From the NCBI RefSeq assembly GCF_036867195.1, contig NZ_JBAJII010000004.1:1-64000 (forward strand): a stretch of DNA of 64,000 nucleotides, given 5' to 3'. This DNA is from Arthrobacter sp. Soc17.1.1.1 (GTDB lineage Bacteria; Actinomycetota; Actinomycetes; Actinomycetales; Micrococcaceae). Below, one piece after another: positions 7,748-15,830 of the stretch. How positions within the stretch are numbered: position 1 is the first letter of the stretch; each line of letters begins with the position of its first letter. Both the position numbers and the translations under genes were made by a program. The notes below the pieces were generated by a model. It saw only the letters and a list, made by a program, of their open reading frames with translations. It was not told the DNA's origin and did not search any database.

Positions 7748-8901
7748 GGCGGCCGATGATCGGTGTGATGTCGATGTCGACGGCTGTTGTCGGCCTCCTC
7801 GCGGTGCTGCCCTGGTACGTGCGGAGGGTTGTCACCGATGCGAGGGCTCAGCGTCGGCTTGTGGAGGTAGTGGGCCATGGGGAGGACGACCGGGGCGAGT
7901 ACCTCGAGTTCACCTGCGGATCGTTCGCTGATCACCCGGGTCAACTGAGTATTCGGGCTGCGTCAGGTGGACCTTTGATCGCTTTGGACGCACCGGTCCT
8001 CGGGACTTTCACCCGGAGGTACGTGATGCGAGGGAACACTTGTCGGGTTGCGAACGATCGATGCGGACAGCTCTCCGGATTTATGGGCGAGACTCCGCTG
8101 GACTTTGGCTTGGTGTACGAGGACGTCGACATCAACGGACGGCCGGCCTGGGAGGTATCTCCCGGAGTCCCTTCACATGGTGTGTGGGTGATCCACGTGC
8201 ACGGCCTGGGGAGCTCTCGGCAACAATGCCTTCGGGCGATTGGCGTTTTCGAGCAACTCGGCTTCACGTCTCTTGTACCCACCTACAGCACCTCTCTCGA
8301 CCTCGGCCGTCAGGCAGGGCATCGAAGCGCCCTGGGGACTACCGAGTGGCGTGACGTAGCAGCTGCCGTTACCTACGCAGCCAGCTGCGGCGCATCGGGA
8401 GTCCTTTTTGTCGGATGGTCCCTGGGTGCATCCATCGTCCTTCGTGCCGCTCGTGAGGTAACTGCACTTCCGACTGTGGGCGCGGTACTCGTATCGCCCG
8501 CGCTGGATTGGGCGGCCATTATCGACAGCGCACTTCGACAGTGGCACCTGCCTACGTGGCTCCGTGCCTGGACAGTGGCAGCATTCGATCTCTTCCGATG
8601 GCCGTCGTCCCCCAGAATCGGCCTTCGGCGATTGCCGGGAGCGTCATCCGACAGCGATCCGACTTTTCCCACGCTTGTCCTCCATGGGTCCGCCGACAAG
8701 TCAGTGCCGGTGGAGTTATCCCGCAGGTACGCAGCAAGAAATGCCACGAGCGTTTCATACGTCGAGTTCGATCACGCTCATCACACGCTGGAGTGGAATA
8801 GTGATTTCGAAGAGTGGACGCAGGCAGTACAGGACTGGTGCCGTTCCATCGGTCTTACGCAGGACAAGAGGACACTCGTTCACACTTTGGAGGGGAAGTA
8901 G
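7744..8901 (+). CDS. Membrane-anchored alpha/beta hydrolase
   Basis: A 385-residue protein. Residues about 8-25 form a hydrophobic N-terminal anchor. The hydrolase core has HVHGLGSS (oxyanion strand), the nucleophile elbow GWSLGAS, the acid in LHGSADKSVP and the catalytic His in FDHAHHT, so a full Ser-Asp-His triad is present. It resembles lipase/esterase-like proteins; the substrate is unknown. ATG 7744 overlaps the upstream stop. Being third in an operon with a membrane protein and an ImmA/HTH pair, it could make or destroy a small lipid or ester signal. That role is speculative. Confidence 0.8.
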   Translation: MRRPMIGVMSMSTAVVGLLAVLPWYVRRVVTDARAQRRLVEVVGHGEDDRGEYLEFTCGSFADHPGQLSIRAASGGPLIALDAPVLGTFTRRYVMRGNTCRVANDRCGQLSGFMGETPLDFGLVYEDVDINGRPAWEVSPGVPSHGVWVIHVHGLGSSRQQCLRAIGVFEQLGFTSLVPTYSTSLDLGRQAGHRSALGTTEWRDVAAAVTYAASCGASGVLFVGWSLGASIVLRAAREVTALPTVGAVLVSPALDWAAIIDSALRQWHLPTWLRAWTVAAFDLFRWPSSPRIGLRRLPGASSDSDPTFPTLVLHGSADKSVPVELSRRYAARNATSVSYVEFDHAHHTLEWNSDFEEWTQAVQDWCRSIGLTQDKRTLVHTLEGK

Positions 8902-8903
8902 AC

Positions 8904-9335
8904 GTGGCCACTGAAAGCACCGCACAACGAAACCTGAGGGAATCTCAGATCCTCAGCAGGAAGATCGACCTGCTGCTGGATGTGATTGTGACCTCTGAAG
9001 GCAAGCAGTTCGAGTTCAACGACATCGCCGCCAGCCTTGCAGAGCGCGGCGTGAAACTGTCTCGGACCCGGTGGCATCACCTGAAGGTGGGGGACTCCAC
9101 CGTGAAGCAGCCTTCCGAGGTCATCGTGGCCCTGGCCGACTTCTTTCAAGTCGATTCGGATTACCTTCTTAAGGCCGATGGTGAGGTTCCCGAACGGATC
9201 CAACATGAGCTGGAGTTGCTGGCCGCGATGCGGCGAGCGAAGGTCAAGGAGTTCGCAACCCGGACGCTGGCGGAGGTAGATAACGACACTCTCGATGCGA
9301 TTGCAGCTCTGCTCGATGACTCCAAAAAATACTAG
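8904..9335 (+). CDS. EspR-like helix-turn-helix transcriptional regulator
   Basis: 143 residues from GTG 8904, preceded by GGAGGGGAAGTAGAC. The N-terminal HTH (residues about 15-90) includes FNDIAASLAERGVKLSRTRW and LADFFQVDSDYLL, the arrangement of XRE regulators of the mycobacterial EspR type. The C-terminal helical region (LELLAAMRRAKVKEFATRTL) matches the dimerisation part of that group. Last gene of the ImmA operon. Likely binds the two GAACATGTT palindromes that flank the operon. A plausible cleavage target for the ImmA-like peptidase. Confidence 0.8.
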   Translation: MATESTAQRNLRESQILSRKIDLLLDVIVTSEGKQFEFNDIAASLAERGVKLSRTRWHHLKVGDSTVKQPSEVIVALADFFQVDSDYLLKADGEVPERIQHELELLAAMRRAKVKEFATRTLAEVDNDTLDAIAALLDDSKKY

Positions 9336-9347
9336 CTAGCACCCTAC

Positions 9348-9367
9348 GTTCTGAACATGTTTGGAAC
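9348..9367. promoter_or_regulatory. Palindromic operator, copy 2
   Basis: GTTCTGAACATGTTTGGAAC. Both this site and the one at 6223-6240 read GTTC-NN-AACATGTTC on the minus strand. It sits just after the EspR-like gene and before the conjugation locus, so the same regulator may act on both sides of its operon. Confidence 0.65.
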
Positions 9368-9396
9368 GATCGTCGAAGGGCGCTAGGCTCGTTGTG

Positions 9397-9416
9397 GCAG
9401 TAGTGTCCACTACTGC
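9397..9416. promoter_or_regulatory. 9-bp inverted repeat after ImmA operon
   Basis: Perfect arms GCAGTAGTG / CACTACTGC separated by 2 nt. There is no T-run after it, so it could be an operator or a weak terminator. It lies between the convergent ends of the EspR-like gene and the winged-helix gene. Confidence 0.5.
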
Positions 9417-9496
9417 TTCGGAGCCACCCCTGGGAACTGATAGTGAGTCATGTAAGAGCGCCTGATCCTTGCAAGGGCGAGCTCGTCAATGACGAC

Positions 9497-9829
9497 CTAG
9501 TCTGGCAAGCCCAACGCAGACTTCAAGGCGTCAAGGTGGCTCTGCACTGTGTCACTCACGACGGTGTACCTGACCCGCTGGCCAGTTCGGTCCTCGACGG
9601 GCATTGTCCGAGCCGGATCAGCAACAACAACACCAGAGTCAGCAAACTGGTAAAGGTGCGCTTTCACCGTCGGGCGGCCGAGCCCGGTACCTTCCGCTAC
9701 TTCTGCAGCCGTAGAGGGCCCATGCTTTGCTAAGTACCCCAAGACCGCCACCTTCGCGTGGTTGCCGCCGAACGCGTCAATAGCTGCCTCGATTGCGGAG
9801 GACGCGTATGGACGGACGTATCGGGGCAT
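9497..9829 (-). CDS. Winged-helix transcriptional regulator (ArsR-like fold)
   Basis: About 110 residues from ATG 9829 (MPRYVRPYASSAIEAAIDAF). The central winged helix-turn-helix is KVAVLGYLAKHGPSTAAEVA, then TGLGRPTVKAHLYQFADSG; the wing is in the following Arg/Val-rich part. No metal-binding Cys motif is visible. It is divergent from the conjugation operon, and a perfect 15-bp inverted repeat lies immediately upstream of its start, so it is probably autoregulated and may repress transfer genes. The upstream extension to 9868 crosses towards that operator and is not favoured. Confidence 0.75.
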   Translation of the reverse strand: MPRYVRPYASSAIEAAIDAFGGNHAKVAVLGYLAKHGPSTAAEVAEGTGLGRPTVKAHLYQFADSGVVVADPARTMPVEDRTGQRVRYTVVSDTVQSHLDALKSALGLPD

Positions 9830-9870
9830 GGAATATATCTTGCCGCACCGCCTCAGAAACGAACACACGG

Positions 9871-9907
9871 CGAGCTTAGCGCATACTTAAACTATGCGCT
9901 AAGCTCG
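9871..9907. promoter_or_regulatory. Perfect 15-bp dyad operator
   Basis: Arms CGAGCTTAGCGCATA and TATGCGCTAAGCTCG separated by 7 nt. It lies 42 bp upstream of the winged-helix gene and about 110 bp upstream of the conjugation operon, in a locally AT-richer stretch expected for a divergent promoter. Likely target of the protein encoded at 9497-9829. Confidence 0.75.
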
Positions 9908-10015
9908 AAACGTAGAAGGTCAGGGCTCGAGCTAACCCGGTAGACAGCGCCTCTTAATCGGTCCGTCAGAGCACTGCGTGCCACCAAGCCAAACAACGAT
10001 GAGGGGGAATGGTTC

Positions 10016-11125
10016 CTGAGCGACGATGAGAAGCGCGGCTCGGCTCCGGTCGTCGCACTGGCTGTACTGGTTCCGATCCTCGCCGGCCTTCCTCTGTTGG
10101 GGGTCGGAGCGATTGCAGTCTTGACGCAGACCGAGGAACGCACCGATACATGTTCGATCACGGACACCGGAACACTGGCGTCGACCCCGACGATTCCTAA
10201 CGGTTGGGGTCCTTTGGTGGAGGCTGCGGCGAAGACCGCTGGCCTACCGGTCAGTGTTGTTGCGGCGCAGTTGAAGCAGGAATCAGGCTGGAACGAAGGT
10301 GCACGGAGTTCCGCAGGTGCTCAGGGCATCGCACAGTTCATGCCCGGCACGTGGGCGATGTACGGGGACGGGGGTGACCCGTTCTCGGCTGAGGACGCGA
10401 TCCCCGCGTACGGCCGCTACATGGCTGCACTGAAAGATCAGGTGCAATCCCTGGCCGGCGACGATGCGGATCTTCTGGTGAAGCTCACCCTCGCGGCCTA
10501 CAACGCGGGCCCCGGTGCCGTGCAGGACGCGAAGGGCGTTCCGCCGTTCACGGAAACCCAGCAGTACATCGAGAAGATCCTGAACACCGGGCAAAACGAG
10601 TTCACGACCGACTGCGCAGCCCCGACTGGGGCAGTGGCGTGGGACGGGGACCTCGGAGACGGCGAGTGGACGACCCCACTGCCCGGCGGCGTGTTCACCT
10701 CCGGCTACGGGCACCGGAACATCCCGGGCCTTCCCGCCTGGGCGCAGGACCACGTCGGAGTTGACCTATCCACTCCGGGCTCCGGCTACGGCAGCGGCGG
10801 CAAGGTCATCGCACCGACCGAAATCCAGGTCACAGGCTTCCTCCCTGTTGACGGCTGCGTCATCGCCAAGGTCATCGAGGAGGGAGAACCGGCGTTCAAG
10901 TTCGCCTTCTGCCACCTCAACTCCAACAACGTGAAAGTCGGAGACGTCCTGGAACGCGGCGATGTCATCGGCATCGAAGGCAACACGGCAGGACTCGGGC
11001 AGGTGGCCACGCATCTGCACTTCGAGATTTACAGTCCCGAGTCACCGGACGCGGCCTACCCCTACAACAACTTCAACATCGACCCCGAGCCGATCCTGAA
11101 AGAGAAAGGAGCGTGGGTGCAATGA
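10016..11125 (+). CDS. Conjugation peptidoglycan hydrolase: lytic transglycosylase plus M23 peptidase
   Basis: A bifunctional cell-wall hydrolase that would open the wall for the transfer channel. After a signal-anchor helix (VALAVLVPILAGLPLL), an SLT domain follows (VVAAQLKQESGWNEG with catalytic Glu, SSAGAQGIAQFMPGTW, LAAYNAGPGAV). The C-terminal M23 domain has HVGVD and HLHFE zinc ligands. There is no ATG, GTG or TTG ahead of the membrane helix: CTG 10016 follows a strong GAGGGGG ribosome binding site and gives an intact anchor, whereas TTG 10097 would cut the helix. First gene of the type IV secretion operon. Confidence 0.85.
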   Translation: MSDDEKRGSAPVVALAVLVPILAGLPLLGVGAIAVLTQTEERTDTCSITDTGTLASTPTIPNGWGPLVEAAAKTAGLPVSVVAAQLKQESGWNEGARSSAGAQGIAQFMPGTWAMYGDGGDPFSAEDAIPAYGRYMAALKDQVQSLAGDDADLLVKLTLAAYNAGPGAVQDAKGVPPFTETQQYIEKILNTGQNEFTTDCAAPTGAVAWDGDLGDGEWTTPLPGGVFTSGYGHRNIPGLPAWAQDHVGVDLSTPGSGYGSGGKVIAPTEIQVTGFLPVDGCVIAKVIEEGEPAFKFAFCHLNSNNVKVGDVLERGDVIGIEGNTAGLGQVATHLHFEIYSPESPDAAYPYNNFNIDPEPILKEKGAWVQ

Positions 11126-11763
11126 CCCTCCGCTCACACACACACGGATACCGGGCCGCAGTTCTCGCCGTCTCGATGGTCGTCCTGACCAGCTGCGGCG
11201 CTAACGCTCCCGCCTCCAACGACGACGTCGCGCCGATTTCCGCGCCGACGACCACCTCCGAAGGCTCCTCCACGTCGACCCCGGCCGAGGAGATCCTGGG
11301 CGGGGACACATTCGTCTCGCCTGAGGACGCTGACCGGTCCGACGTCGACTCGACCGCCCGGGTCGCGGCCCTGATGCTGCACTCCTGGGATACGACGGTG
11401 GACCGCACGGAGACGGCGGCCGCGGTCCGTGCAACACCTTTGATGAGCGAGGAGTGGGCGGCGAACCAGGTCGAGCCGGAACGGAACGCGAGCAACGGTG
11501 ACTGGCTGGAACCAGCCGAACACGCCGCCTACAGCGTTCCCCGGGCCGTTCCCGCGATCGGTGACGCCGCGCAGGACGTCGCCGACGACAAGGCGATCCG
11601 GGTCCTCGACGTGACCTGGCGGTGGGTCGCCCGCGACGACACACCGCTCGAGGGCACCGGTCAGCGGCAGGTCACCCTCTACCTCGAGAAGGTGGACGGC
11701 CAGTGGGACGTCGTCGGGCACCAGACCCGGGACCTGACCGCAGCGGTCGGGGGTCAGCGATGA
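11122..11763 (+). CDS. Conjugation-operon lipoprotein
   Basis: A 213-residue secreted protein with a lipoprotein signal (AVLAVSMVVLTSCG, lipobox LTSC), then a Ser/Thr-rich linker and a soluble domain of about 140 residues. The C-terminal strand pattern (RQVTLYLEKVDGQWDVVGHQ) is reminiscent of NTF2-like accessory proteins. Start overlaps the upstream stop (ATGA). Probably anchored outside the membrane as part of the transfer apparatus. No named family assigned. Confidence 0.8.
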   Translation: MTLRSHTHGYRAAVLAVSMVVLTSCGANAPASNDDVAPISAPTTTSEGSSTSTPAEEILGGDTFVSPEDADRSDVDSTARVAALMLHSWDTTVDRTETAAAVRATPLMSEEWAANQVEPERNASNGDWLEPAEHAAYSVPRAVPAIGDAAQDVADDKAIRVLDVTWRWVARDDTPLEGTGQRQVTLYLEKVDGQWDVVGHQTRDLTAAVGGQR

Positions 11764-13433
11764 GCCACGCCGTACATCCATGGCCGGTGATCGTCCTGAC
11801 CATCGGGGAAGGCGAAATCGTCGCCGACGCCAACGGTGACATCCTCACCTACCCGGTCCTCGGGGATGCATCCCCGGCCGACGTCGCGGCCGATGCCGCG
11901 TCGGAGGCATGCCGCCGGTTGGGCTTGAAAGCCTGCCGGGTACAGGGCCACACCGCGGACGGCGAGGTGTACGAGATGATCGTCGACACCGAGTTCGGCA
12001 CTCTGGAAGAGCGTTCCACCGACCCCGCCACGACGCTCACTAGCGGCCAGGGAACCATCCACGAACAGACCAGTGCCCGCAGGAGCGGGCGTCTTGGCCG
12101 TCGTCGTACCTCAAGCGGAGCGACCGCCGCCCGTGGTGGCGTACGGCGTCCGCAGGCACGCCGCCGGAAGCTGATGATGTGGGGCAGTGCCGGGGTCTTC
12201 GTCGTGACCGTCGGGGTATGCGGGGCATACGTCCTGCAAGATCCCGAAGCGACACCGGCCGCCACCATCTACACGCCGCCCCCGGCGCAGCTCCCGGTTC
12301 CGGCTCCTGCCGGGTGGGACACCTACGCGACGTGGACGGCACCGATGCAGTCCTCCACGGTCCGGGCGATCCTGGACCCCTCTGGGCAACCGGTGAGCGT
12401 GGACGGGTCAACCCTGACCGCACACGACCCGGAAACGGGGGTGGAGCGGTGGACCCGCACCGCACCGTTCACGGTCAGCCAGGTAGCGGTCTTCACTCTC
12501 GACGGGCAGTCCCGGGTCGCGGCGTCGACCGCGCGTGAGCTGGTCATGTTCGGGGACGGGGCCGACCCGATCCGGGTCGACGTGCCCACCAACGGGACGA
12601 TCGTGCTCGACGGCGGGACAGCGCCCCGGGTGGACCTCCGGACCAAGCAGACCCTGATCGTCGCCGCCGACGGCAGCACCGTATCCCGGGTCGTCCCCGC
12701 GGCCGCCGAACCAATCGAAGCCCTCGGCGCGGACCTGGTGACCGCGGACCTGCAAGCCGGCAGGATCTGGCGGATCACCACGGACTCCGCCGCCCTGCCC
12801 TCCCCGGCAACACTGCCGTCCCCGGCAAAGGGTGCGGAACTGATCAGCGTCCTCGGATCCATCGACGGTCGCGTGGTGGCCGCCTGGAAGAACGGGGACG
12901 GGGCAAGCGCCGGAGTGAGCATCGGCTTCTACGATCTCGGGACCGCCTCGGATGCCACGGAGGTGACGCAGGCCGCACTCGTGACTTTCGAGGGCGGGGA
13001 CGTCTCAGCGTCCGGGATTCAGCTGGACCGGGAGAACGGTTTGATGCTGGCCGGGTCCGTCCTCATCGACGTCTCCGCCGCAGAAGCTCACCGGCTCCCC
13101 GGCGCAGGCAAGCTCTCGGCCGGGTACGCCTGGGTCAACACCGGCGGCGAACAGTCACGCATCAATCCCCAGGGCGAGGTCGAGAACACCACCGACTCCA
13201 CGCAGGCCTCCGTCCCGGACCTCATCACCGCGGACGGGAAAGCGATCACCCGTGCCACCGGATCACCCACCGGAGACGCACCCAACTCTCTGTACGCGCT
13301 GGCGGACACCGGGCCCCGTCCGACCGCTTCACCGACCTCAACCACGAAACCCACCATGGCGCCGACTCCTGCGGCGACAAATACCCCTGATCCTGCCTCC
13401 ACTTCCGCTGTTCCCTCAAAGGAGAACCCCTGA
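11760..13433 (+). CDS. Bitopic membrane protein of the transfer operon with propeller-like exterior
   Basis: 557 residues. The N-terminal cytoplasmic domain (about 1-115) contains an acidic helix region, then a very basic stretch (SARRSGRLGRRRT...ARRRK), one transmembrane helix (MMWGSAGVFVVTVGVCGAYV) and a ~350-residue exterior part with repeated beta-strand units such as VSVDGSTLTAHDPETGVERW, suggesting a PQQ/WD-like propeller. A Thr/Pro-rich tail ends the protein. ATGA overlap with the lipoprotein gene. Likely a structural component linking cytoplasm and cell wall; no exact family known to me. Confidence 0.75.
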   Translation: MSHAVHPWPVIVLTIGEGEIVADANGDILTYPVLGDASPADVAADAASEACRRLGLKACRVQGHTADGEVYEMIVDTEFGTLEERSTDPATTLTSGQGTIHEQTSARRSGRLGRRRTSSGATAARGGVRRPQARRRKLMMWGSAGVFVVTVGVCGAYVLQDPEATPAATIYTPPPAQLPVPAPAGWDTYATWTAPMQSSTVRAILDPSGQPVSVDGSTLTAHDPETGVERWTRTAPFTVSQVAVFTLDGQSRVAASTARELVMFGDGADPIRVDVPTNGTIVLDGGTAPRVDLRTKQTLIVAADGSTVSRVVPAAAEPIEALGADLVTADLQAGRIWRITTDSAALPSPATLPSPAKGAELISVLGSIDGRVVAAWKNGDGASAGVSIGFYDLGTASDATEVTQAALVTFEGGDVSASGIQLDRENGLMLAGSVLIDVSAAEAHRLPGAGKLSAGYAWVNTGGEQSRINPQGEVENTTDSTQASVPDLITADGKAITRATGSPTGDAPNSLYALADTGPRPTASPTSTTKPTMAPTPAATNTPDPASTSAVPSKENP

Positions 13434-14854
13434 TGAAAATGACCGCTGTGATCGATCAGACCGGAGCCCTCGACCTGGACGTGGAAGGACACAAGACCCA
13501 CGCGGATTACTCCACGGTGACGGAAGCGCGGCGTTCCGTGATGACAACCGCGACCAGCCTTGCTGCGGACGCGACTACCAGCGTCGAACTGCACATCGAG
13601 GACCCGGCCGGAGCTCGGACGGTCCTCGTGCAGGCCGATGGAGCCGTCGTCGAGCAGGCCGCCACCACAACCCCGGATGAGCAGCAGACCCTTACGCCCG
13701 AGGCTGCACCGGCGATGTTGGCTGTGCCTGAGCCACGACCAGCGCCTGCGGCACCTACCGAGCCGGTGACGGAATCACCTGCACCGAAGACAGCGGTGGC
13801 GGTCCTTGAACCGGATACGGATGCAGAGACGGACACGGCGCAGGCACCTGCGGACGTCGTGCAGCAGGCACCAGTGGCAGCACCGGCCGAGAAGGATGAG
13901 GTCACGACTGTAGAAGTCCTGCCGACGCGCCGGTCCTCGATGCCGTCGTTCGTGGATCGGCCCGATACGGCGTCTCCGGCGCAGCTCGGGATGCGTGGAC
14001 TGCTGAACCACGTCGGGATGAAACTCGCCCCGTCCGCCGATGAGCTGGACCAGCGCAAGGACGAAAAGACGGTGTCCCAGCACTGGGCGGGGCCCCGGAC
14101 GATCACGGTCCTGAACCCCAAGGGCGGCGCAGGTAAGACGCCGACGGTGATCTGCCTGTCAGCGGTGTTCGCCCGGCTCGGCGGGTCCGGTGTCCTCGCC
14201 TGGGACAACAACAACTCACTGGGCTCACTCGGCTGGCGGACCTACGATGCCGGCCACGAAGCAACCGTGGTCGACCTCCTCGGGCAGACGGACTACTTCA
14301 TGACCGCAGGGGCCCGCACCGGTGACCTGGCGTCCTACGTCCACCACCAGCCCGCCGACCAGTACGACGTGCTCCGCTCCGATGACCGTTCGGGTGCCAA
14401 GGCCCGTCATGAGGTCACCGGCGCCGAGGTCCACCGCCTGTATGCCGTGGCTGCGAAGTATTACCGGCTGATCGTCAAGGACTCCGGGAACACCGAGCGC
14501 GGGGACAACTGGGAGGCGATGATCAGTCACACCGATCAGGTCGTGATCCCGGTGAAGTCCGTCGATGACGCAGCCGAGGGCGCATCCAGGATCCTCAGCG
14601 CACTACGGGCCGGGGACGAGCACGCGCAGGCGTTGGCGGACCGCGCAGTGGTGATCGTCCTCGGGTGCACGCCCGCGCATGGCAAGGCGAAGCTGGACGC
14701 ACTGGCCGAGTCCTTCCGCCCGTTCGTGAAGGCTGTCGCCACGGTGCCCTATGACCCGTCCCTGGTCGAGGGCCGTATCCGGTTCTCTGCGATGCTCCCG
14801 CGGACCCGCCGTGCCTGGCTCCGTGCTGCCGCTCTGATCGCGGAGGAGCTGTGA
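13433..14854 (+). CDS. ParA/MinD-like ATPase of the conjugation operon
   Basis: 473 residues: an N-terminal ubiquitin-like/TraA-type region, an Ala/Pro/Glu-rich linker (about 80-170), then a MinD-type ATPase with NPKGGAGKTPTVI (deviant Walker A, with Pro after the invariant Lys-Thr), LAWDNNNSLGSLGW in place of the usual DxDPQ region, and LIVKDSGN near Walker B. The substitutions in switch I suggest altered hydrolysis. GGAG ribosome binding site and one-base overlap with the previous gene (TGATG). Such ATPases are common in actinobacterial transfer and secretion clusters and may organise the membrane complex. Distinct from the partition ParA at 0.35 kb. Confidence 0.8.
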   Translation: MKMTAVIDQTGALDLDVEGHKTHADYSTVTEARRSVMTTATSLAADATTSVELHIEDPAGARTVLVQADGAVVEQAATTTPDEQQTLTPEAAPAMLAVPEPRPAPAAPTEPVTESPAPKTAVAVLEPDTDAETDTAQAPADVVQQAPVAAPAEKDEVTTVEVLPTRRSSMPSFVDRPDTASPAQLGMRGLLNHVGMKLAPSADELDQRKDEKTVSQHWAGPRTITVLNPKGGAGKTPTVICLSAVFARLGGSGVLAWDNNNSLGSLGWRTYDAGHEATVVDLLGQTDYFMTAGARTGDLASYVHHQPADQYDVLRSDDRSGAKARHEVTGAEVHRLYAVAAKYYRLIVKDSGNTERGDNWEAMISHTDQVVIPVKSVDDAAEGASRILSALRAGDEHAQALADRAVVIVLGCTPAHGKAKLDALAESFRPFVKAVATVPYDPSLVEGRIRFSAMLPRTRRAWLRAAALIAEEL

Positions 14855-15459
14855 GCGTGACGACCAAGGGCAACCCGTTCATCACCGAACCGGAAAGAGC
14901 ACCGGAAGAGGACCCGATCGACAATGACCCGATCCTCGGGCACCGTGAGTCGCTGCGCGGTCCGCAGAACATCCAGCAGATCCTGGCCGAGGAACCTGTC
15001 GAGGAAACCGAACCTGCGGCATCAGTCGTGGTGACCACCGCGACGCTGTGGTTGGTTGGTGCCTCCGGTGGCGTCGGGACCACCACCCTTGCGGGCATGT
15101 GCTCGGAGAACGTCGTGGACGAGTCCGACCAGCAACCAACCTGGGCGGGGCGTGCCTTGCTGGTGTGTTCGACCAGCGGGTCCTCCCTCGAGGCCGCACA
15201 GCAGCTGGCCCGCAAATCAGCGTCCGGGCAGCTCGCCTATGAGCTGGTCGGCCTGGTCATCGTCCACGACCGGCCGAAAAACCGGCTGACAAAGCCGACC
15301 CTGGACTTCGCGCGCGGCGTCGCCCGCATGTTCCCCGTCGCCATGACCGTCCCTTATGAGGCGTCCTGGCGTGAAGTCGGCGCAACCCCACAAGCTTCCG
15401 GCACGCGCCTCAAGAGCGTGCTCCGGAAAATCGAAAAGATCGCCCACACCGGGCACTGA
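14851..15459 (+). CDS. P-loop-like protein lacking the catalytic lysine (DUF6668-like)
   Basis: A 202-residue protein. After an acidic N-terminus, VGASGGVGTTTLAG looks like a ParA/MinD nucleotide loop, but the lysine of GK[ST] is replaced by Thr. Later strands (ALLVCSTSGSSL, LVIVHDRPKNR) fit a degenerate Rossmann-type ATPase. It resembles actinobacterial proteins annotated DUF6668; I state that from memory. GTG start overlaps the upstream stop. It probably pairs with the MinD-like ATPase just upstream, perhaps as a non-hydrolysing partner. Confidence 0.7.
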   Translation: MSVTTKGNPFITEPERAPEEDPIDNDPILGHRESLRGPQNIQQILAEEPVEETEPAASVVVTTATLWLVGASGGVGTTTLAGMCSENVVDESDQQPTWAGRALLVCSTSGSSLEAAQQLARKSASGQLAYELVGLVIVHDRPKNRLTKPTLDFARGVARMFPVAMTVPYEASWREVGATPQASGTRLKSVLRKIEKIAHTGH

Positions 15460-15474
15460 GAGAAGGAAACCATC

Positions 15475-15786
15475 ATGTTCGGAAACACTCTGGCAGCACA
15501 CACCATCACCACCATCAACGCCTTCACTCCCTCCACGGAGGGCACGATCACGGCCCAGACCTACACCCCGACGCAGCCTCCCGGCACCGAAGGTCTCACC
15601 ACGGTCATGGGCTGGGTCCTCTGGGGCGCCACCGCACTGCTGTTCGTCTACTTCATCTTCGGCCTGGTGCAGGCCGGTAAAGCACGCCGCAATGGGGAAT
15701 CGGTCGAGGCACCGCTCTGGCCGATGATCGGAGCACTCCTGATCGGCTCGTCCGGGGCGATCTGGACCGCTGTCACCGCAGCCTGA
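15475..15786 (+). CDS. Small two-helix membrane protein, pilin-like candidate
   Basis: 103 residues with two hydrophobic helices (GWVLWGATALLFVYFIFGLV and MIGALLIGSSGAIWTAV) joined by a short basic loop (QAGKARRNGES). Size, topology and place in the operon resemble VirB2-type pilins or small inner-membrane subunits. AGAAGGAAACC precedes the ATG. Assignment as pilin is by position only. Confidence 0.75.
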   Translation: MFGNTLAAHTITTINAFTPSTEGTITAQTYTPTQPPGTEGLTTVMGWVLWGATALLFVYFIFGLVQAGKARRNGESVEAPLWPMIGALLIGSSGAIWTAVTAA

Positions 15787-15830
15787 TCCATACCTGACTG
15801 ACCCACCCGCAACGAGACAAAGGACAGACG

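Noticed and set aside
9900..9990. Possible tRNA between the winged-helix gene and the transfer operon
   Set aside because: No cloverleaf pairing or CCA end could be drawn; the region is better explained as a divergent promoter.
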